Positions 7,013 through 10,000 of a stretch of 10,000 nt of DNA are shown here, in pieces. Each line of letters opens with the position of its first letter. Position 1 is the first letter of the stretch. Position numbers and translations under genes: made by a program. This DNA is from Nitrospira sp. (GTDB taxonomy: Bacteria; Nitrospirota; Nitrospiria; Nitrospirales; Nitrospiraceae): assembly GCA_020216985.1 (NCBI GenBank), contig JAIWOH010000089.1:1-10000 (forward strand), given 5' to 3'. The notes under the pieces are model-generated. The model did no database searches, was not told the origin of the DNA, and worked only from the letters and a program-made list of their open reading frames with translations.

Positions 7013-8377
7013 TCACGCCCGTTTCAACATGATGGCGTCGAAATAGGTGTCCGGAACCGGATGGGGCGCTCGCAATTGGCCCGTTCCGAAAGCGACGTAT
7101 TTCTCGCAAGTCAACTGCTCCAACCCGATCGGCCCCTTGGCGTGCAGGCGTCCGACCCCAAGGCCGATGTCGACACTAAAACCGAATCCGTCTCCCGCGT
7201 TCAGCCGCGAGGACGCGTTAACCAACACGGTCCCGGCGTCGACCTCTCGCGCGAACCGCATCGCCGACTCATAGCGATCCGTCGCGATCACTGCCGTGAG
7301 ACAAGGGCCGTGGCCGGCAATGTGGGCGATCGCTTCATCCAGTCCCTCCACCATCTTCACGGCCAAGATCGGCCCGAGAAACTGCGTCCGCCAATCGGCC
7401 TCCGTCGCCGGCACGATCGCCGTATGACCCGTCATCGCCATCTGCCCCATCAGGGCGATGGTTTTGGGGCAACCCCGAACCTCGACCTTGAATTGCTCGA
7501 GCAATCGGTTGATCAGCGGAGGCAAGAATTGCCGTCCGACGATCTGTTCGACCAACAACGTATCGAGCGAATTGGAGGCTGAGGCCCGCTGGACTTTGGA
7601 ATTAATGACCACGTTTTGCGCCAGCGGAAGATCGACTTCCCCATCGACGTAGAGGTGCGTCAATCCTCCGTCATGACACAACACCGGCACCTTGGCCTGT
7701 TCCATCACGACCTTGCGAAGGCCCATCCCTCCGCGCGCAATCAGCGCGTCGAGGTTTTTACCGGACCGCATCAGTTCGAGAGCCATCTCCTTGTCCGGGC
7801 GGTCGATCACAATCCACGAGCCAGCGGCGAGTCCGCTTCGTTCCGCCGCACGGCGCAACGCCGTTTCCAGGGCCCGATGCGTTTCCTTCCACTCGGGAGC
7901 GCCCCGAAAAACACAGAGGTTGCCGGACTTGAGGCACAGCGCGATCGATTCGACCGTTACCAGCGGATTCATCTCCGAGATGACGCCGATCACCCCGATC
8001 GGAACGCGAACCCGCTCGACCTGCAGCCCATCCGGCCTTTCCCATCTGCCGGTGACGGCGCCGACGGGATCGGGCAAGTCAGCGACGACGCGAAGCCGAT
8101 CGGCCATCTCCTTGACGGAATCGGCCGTCAGACGCACGCGCGCGACTAATTCCTTCATTCGGTCCTTACCGACGTCGCCCTCGTACGACGCACCGAGAGC
8201 GTCGACGTCCCGCTCATTGGCGGCGAGAATCGCCTGTTCCCCGACTTCCAGCTCATCGGCCATCGCTCGCAGCGCTGAATCCTTGACGGCCGCCGACACC
8301 AAGGCCAATCGCCTTGCGTCACTGCGGCTCTCCTTCAGCAATTTCTCGACGTACAATTTGGCAGGAACTTCCGGCAT
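7013..8377 (-). CDS. ProA-family (gamma-glutamyl phosphate reductase-like) protein lacking the catalytic cysteine
   Basis: A 454-residue aldehyde-dehydrogenase-superfamily protein that aligns along its length with ProA (417 residues in E. coli): VPIGVIGVI, LCLKSGN, LIARGGMGL, VNASSR and LHAKGPIGLEQLT are all recognisable. ProA reduces gamma-glutamyl phosphate to glutamate semialdehyde in proline synthesis through a cysteine in QRPxxCN. Here that segment reads QRASASN, with Ser268 (codon TCC) at the cysteine position and Ala265 for the proline. Other ProA motifs also differ: YExRPNVT is SEMNPLVT, IPRGG is IARGG, H(S/T)xAI is LTAVI, and FGLGAE is FGFSVD. The frame is intact and the rest conserved, so it is probably a divergent paralogue and not a decaying gene. 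ATG start with AGGAG about 5 bases upstream. First gene of a unit with the methyltransferase; no proB adjoins it. Automatic annotation would likely call it proA. Confidence 0.75.
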   Translation of the reverse strand: MPEVPAKLYVEKLLKESRSDARRLALVSAAVKDSALRAMADELEVGEQAILAANERDVDALGASYEGDVGKDRMKELVARVRLTADSVKEMADRLRVVADLPDPVGAVTGRWERPDGLQVERVRVPIGVIGVISEMNPLVTVESIALCLKSGNLCVFRGAPEWKETHRALETALRRAAERSGLAAGSWIVIDRPDKEMALELMRSGKNLDALIARGGMGLRKVVMEQAKVPVLCHDGGLTHLYVDGEVDLPLAQNVVINSKVQRASASNSLDTLLVEQIVGRQFLPPLINRLLEQFKVEVRGCPKTIALMGQMAMTGHTAIVPATEADWRTQFLGPILAVKMVEGLDEAIAHIAGHGPCLTAVIATDRYESAMRFAREVDAGTVLVNASSRLNAGDGFGFSVDIGLGVGRLHAKGPIGLEQLTCEKYVAFGTGQLRAPHPVPDTYFDAIMLKRA

Positions 8378-8442
8378 TGAGACTCCTCTCGATCTCCGTG
8401 ATGTGGAGGGTTGATGCTTGCTCGCTGTGCAAACGGCGGCAG

Positions 8443-8472
8443 ACTATACCACGCGATTTTTTTGTCGGTAAA
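8443..8472 (-). promoter_or_regulatory. Predicted promoter of the ProA-like/methyltransferase unit
   Basis: The minus strand reads TTTACC (8467-8472), 18 bases, then TATAGT (8443-8448). The -10 matches consensus at 5 of 6 positions and is preceded by TGG, giving an extended -10 (TGGTATAGT); the -35 matches at 4 of 6. The leader to the ATG at 8377 would be about 60 bases. This is one of the better promoter candidates in the window. Confidence 0.6.
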
Positions 8473-8479
8473 GCCGACA
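8463..8479. repeat. Inverted repeat overlapping the -35 of the ProA-like promoter
   Basis: TGTCGG, five bases TAAAG, then CCGACA: perfect 6-bp arms that cover the -35 hexamer (8467-8472) of the leftward promoter. A T-run lies to its left on the plus strand, the wrong side for a rightward terminator, and A residues follow on the minus strand. A dimeric repressor operator is the natural reading; chance is possible at this length. Confidence 0.45.
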
Positions 8480-8679
8480 TGGTTGCACGGTCATATGCGA
8501 ACCTTCACCGAACAATGATCCAGCGTTTACAGAGCTTCTCTACGATATCCTTCCACGGCCGCTGCTTTTGGGACAACGACCGCAATGCTTTTAAGCGGAG
8601 ATAAACACGATTATTTGATGCCCATCAAGACCAGATGAATCGCCACATCGCCATCAAACAATTTCCCCCGAGGCCGTTT

Positions 8680-9006
8680 ATGCCCCATGGACGCAACAAT
8701 TCTCGCATCCCCCTCACAGGCACGGCTTCTCTCATCTCAATCCTCACCAAGGAGGAGGACAACGGCACCGTTCTTGATATCTCCCGCAAAGGCACACGCA
8801 TCGTCGTGACTCAAAAAGTTCAGCGAGACCAAAAACTCACATTGACGTTGCACCTTCACCACTTACCGCCGATCAACGTCCTCCTGGCAACCGTCAGGTG
8901 GGTTCACGGCTTCGTCGCGGGCGTGGAATTTATTGATGTCGAGGACCAGGTCTTCTTAGATGCCGTACTCTCTACGAAGACTCCTGGTCGATCCACAGTG
9001 TTCTAG
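8680..9006 (+). CDS. Second single-domain PilZ protein
   Basis: From ATG 8680 the product has 108 residues and is one PilZ domain. RxxxR is present as Arg5-Asn-Asn-Ser-Arg9 and DxSxxG as Asp33-Ile-Ser35-Arg-Lys-Gly38, nearly the same spacing as in the PilZ protein at 2023-2364. Further on, ATVRWVHGFVAGVEFID is the RW...GxEF element typical of the domain. c-di-GMP binding is therefore expected, with an unknown output. I prefer 8680 because GAGG lies 6 bases before it; an in-frame ATG at 8635 would add 15 residues (starting MNRHIAIKQ) but has only a weak AAGA upstream. No gene for c-di-GMP synthesis or breakdown is nearby. It stands between a divergent gene and a gene with its own promoter, so it is probably monocistronic. 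Confidence 0.75.
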   Translation: MPHGRNNSRIPLTGTASLISILTKEEDNGTVLDISRKGTRIVVTQKVQRDQKLTLTLHLHHLPPINVLLATVRWVHGFVAGVEFIDVEDQVFLDAVLSTKTPGRSTVF

Positions 9007-9097
9007 GAGCGAGGCACAAGCGACGGCTGGTCCGGCTTTTGGGTTCGTTTCGGGCTGAAACCCACCCGCCTTGGCAACTATCCGGCAGTATCCCCGC

Positions 9098-9127
9098 TTG
9101 ACGGACAACCTGTACGACTGGGATAGT
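9098..9127 (+). promoter_or_regulatory. Predicted promoter of the nitrobindin-like gene
   Basis: TTGACG (9098-9103, 5 of 6 to the -35 consensus), an 18-base spacer, then GATAGT (9122-9127, 4 of 6), preceded by TGG as an extended -10. This gives a leader of about 90 bases before ATG 9225. It implies that the gene is transcribed separately from the PilZ gene upstream. Confidence 0.5.
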
Positions 9128-9224
9128 GAGCCGGCTTCGCCTCAGATAGGGAACAGTGACGAATGGCGCAGTCCGGGCTTTTGTGACCTCACCGGTGTCC
9201 CATCGTCAACAAGAAGGAGGCCTT

Positions 9225-9791
9225 ATGGATTCGGATCTGATTAAACAGCTCGGGCCATTGGCGCCGCTGGCCGGTATGTGGGAGGGAGACAAGGGCACGG
9301 ACGTGGCGCCGGGGGACGATCGCGGGACGGAACGGAACGTTTTTCGCGAACGGATGACCTTTGAGCCGATCGGGCCGATACGCAATCACGAACAAGTCTT
9401 GTACGGCTTACGTTATGCCACGGTGGCGCGGCGGATCGGGGAAACCGATCCCTTCCATGAAGAAGTCGGCTACTGGCTCTGGGACCCAGGGGAACGACAG
9501 GTGTTGCGCTGTTTCATCGTGCCGCGCGGGGTGGCGCTGATCGCCGGCGGCACGGCCGAGCCGACGGCCACGACCTTTACCCTGCTGGCTGAAGCCGGAT
9601 CAGACACCCATGGCATTTGCTCAAACCGGTTCCTCGCCAAGGAGTTCAAGACCGTGCGGTACGAGGTGACCGTGACGATCCTGGACCGGAATCACTTTCA
9701 CTATCGAGAGGACACGCAGCTTCTCATGCCCGGCCGCCCGGATTTGTTCCATCATACGGATGAAAACACGCTTGCGAGGGTGGGGAGCTAG
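9225..9791 (+). CDS. Nitrobindin-like heme-binding beta-barrel (FABP-like) protein
   Basis: A 188-residue cytoplasmic protein with no signal peptide. LAPLAGMWEGDKG near the N terminus (12-24) is the GxWxG opening of the THAP4/nitrobindin heme-binding beta-barrel family. Further family-like elements are FRERMTFEPIG (40-50), FHEEVGYWLWDP (77-88) and IVPRGVALIAGG (98-109), followed by alternating strands. Relatives bind ferric heme in a 10-stranded barrel and react with nitric oxide or peroxynitrite. The proximal histidine lies in a late strand, and FHHTDENTLARV (175-186) offers candidates, but I cannot assign it. The start at 9225 is set by a perfect AAGGAGG 4 bases upstream; an in-frame ATG at 9156 would add 23 residues of no evident function. 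It converges with the transporter gene across 11 bases. The fold is fairly secure; heme binding in this branch is inferred. Confidence 0.65.
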   Translation: MDSDLIKQLGPLAPLAGMWEGDKGTDVAPGDDRGTERNVFRERMTFEPIGPIRNHEQVLYGLRYATVARRIGETDPFHEEVGYWLWDPGERQVLRCFIVPRGVALIAGGTAEPTATTFTLLAEAGSDTHGICSNRFLAKEFKTVRYEVTVTILDRNHFHYREDTQLLMPGRPDLFHHTDENTLARVGS

Positions 9792-9802
9792 AACGATCTT
9801 GT

Positions 9803-10000
9803 TCATCGACCCGAGGAAACTTCATCAAGGACTGTCGGCTCTGACCTCTGCTCTTTCCTCCGCGCCAGCACCTTCGCGAGCCACACCCACGCAACCATCA
9901 ACGGCACCAGGGCCCAGGCGATGTGGGTCGTCGTAGCTCCCAACGATTTCAAGCCGCTGACCAGCCAGGCGGTGGAGGCATCGCCGCCCCGCGAGACGGC
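9803..10000 (-). CDS. C-terminal end of a membrane transporter, NTP/NDP exchange (Npt/Tlc) type
   Basis: The last 65 codons of a leftward gene that continues beyond the right edge; the stop is TGA at 9803-9805. The visible protein begins AVSRGGDASTAWL, continues with LKSLGATTTHIAWALVPL and the hydrophobic MVAWVWLAKVL, and ends in a charged, probably cytoplasmic tail (ARRKEQRSEPTVLDEVSSGR). A last transmembrane helix followed by a basic tail is clear. The R-G-G-D segment followed by a glycine/leucine-rich helix recalls the final part of ADP/ATP-type nucleotide exchange transporters (Npt1/Npt2, Tlc), whose distant relatives occur in some free-living bacteria. Any other major facilitator-like transporter remains possible on 65 residues. 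Confidence 0.5.
   Translation of the reverse strand, partial: AVSRGGDASTAWLVSGLKSLGATTTHIAWALVPLMVAWVWLAKVLARRKEQRSEPTVLDEVSSGR

Larger units (their letters stand above)
8378..8679. other. Divergent spacer between the ProA-like and second PilZ genes
   Basis: About 300 bases, more AT-rich than the flanking genes. The left part holds the leftward promoter and its inverted repeat. In the right part I see no convincing rightward promoter: TTTACA (8526-8531) has TATCCT only 14 bases downstream, which is too close. An open frame crossing 8314-8604 on the plus strand has no family resemblance. If the PilZ gene starts at 8635 the spacer is shorter by 45 bases. Confidence 0.4.

Noticed and set aside
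6593..7582. A 329-codon open frame on the plus strand opposite the methyltransferase and ProA-like genes
   Set aside because: It spans two well-supported genes and their spacer on the other strand, shows no family motifs and is rich in Arg, Asp and His, as expected of an antisense frame in GC-rich coding DNA.
7692..8414. A 240-codon plus-strand frame opposite the 5' half of the ProA-like gene
   Set aside because: Low-complexity Ser/Arg/Ala composition with no recognisable domain; the opposite strand carries a clear ProA-family protein.
9040..9064. Overlapping small stems (GTTTC/GAAAC and TGGGTT/AACCCA) after the second PilZ gene
   Set aside because: The two pairings exclude each other in part, the arms are short and no T-tract follows, so neither a terminator nor a riboswitch is supported.

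Overview
The window looks like a stretch of ordinary chromosome from a GC-rich, free-living bacterium. The gene set (a mutY-mutT pair, LonA, single-domain PilZ proteins, a nucleotide-exchange-type transporter tail) and extended -10 promoters of the TGnTATAnT kind would fit Nitrospirota (Nitrospira-like). That assignment rests on recalled gene style, not a search. I see no tRNA, rRNA, CRISPR array, insertion sequence, phage gene or plasmid function.

Layout. Bases 1-1290 hold a leftward operon for oxidised-nucleotide and DNA-end metabolism: a short MutY-type glycosylase, then a MutT-type Nudix hydrolase, then the first 30 codons of a DEDD-type 3'-5' exonuclease. A good sigma70-like promoter precedes it and an ATGA overlap joins the last two genes. 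Facing right from the same divergent region is a small secreted coiled-coil protein of unknown role (1370-1831), followed by a single-domain PilZ protein (2023-2364). A zinc-ribbon Nudix hydrolase resembling plant NUDT23 (2379-2921) points back at the PilZ gene. A 322-base divergent spacer leads to lonA (3244-5664), which ends in a clear rho-independent terminator.

Bases 5732-8377 form a second leftward unit. It holds a ProA-family protein whose catalytic cysteine position reads as serine, and 45 bases downstream a two-part SAM-dependent methyltransferase with an unrecognised C-terminal region. Its promoter carries an inverted repeat over the -35. Further right are a second PilZ protein (8680-9006), a nitrobindin-like heme-binding beta-barrel protein with a perfect Shine-Dalgarno (9225-9791), and, convergent with it, the C-terminal 65 codons of a membrane transporter that resembles the NTP/NDP exchange (Npt/Tlc) family.

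How it fits together. MutY, MutT and possibly the exonuclease belong to defence against 8-oxoguanine. Lon degrades damaged or regulatory proteins, and the Nudix and nitrobindin-like proteins would fit redox or nitrosative housekeeping, though nothing in the sequence ties these to one regulon. The least conventional item is the ProA-like protein and its methyltransferase partner: the fold-defining motifs of gamma-glutamyl phosphate reductase are kept while several active-site motifs are changed together, which points to a paralogue with a different job.
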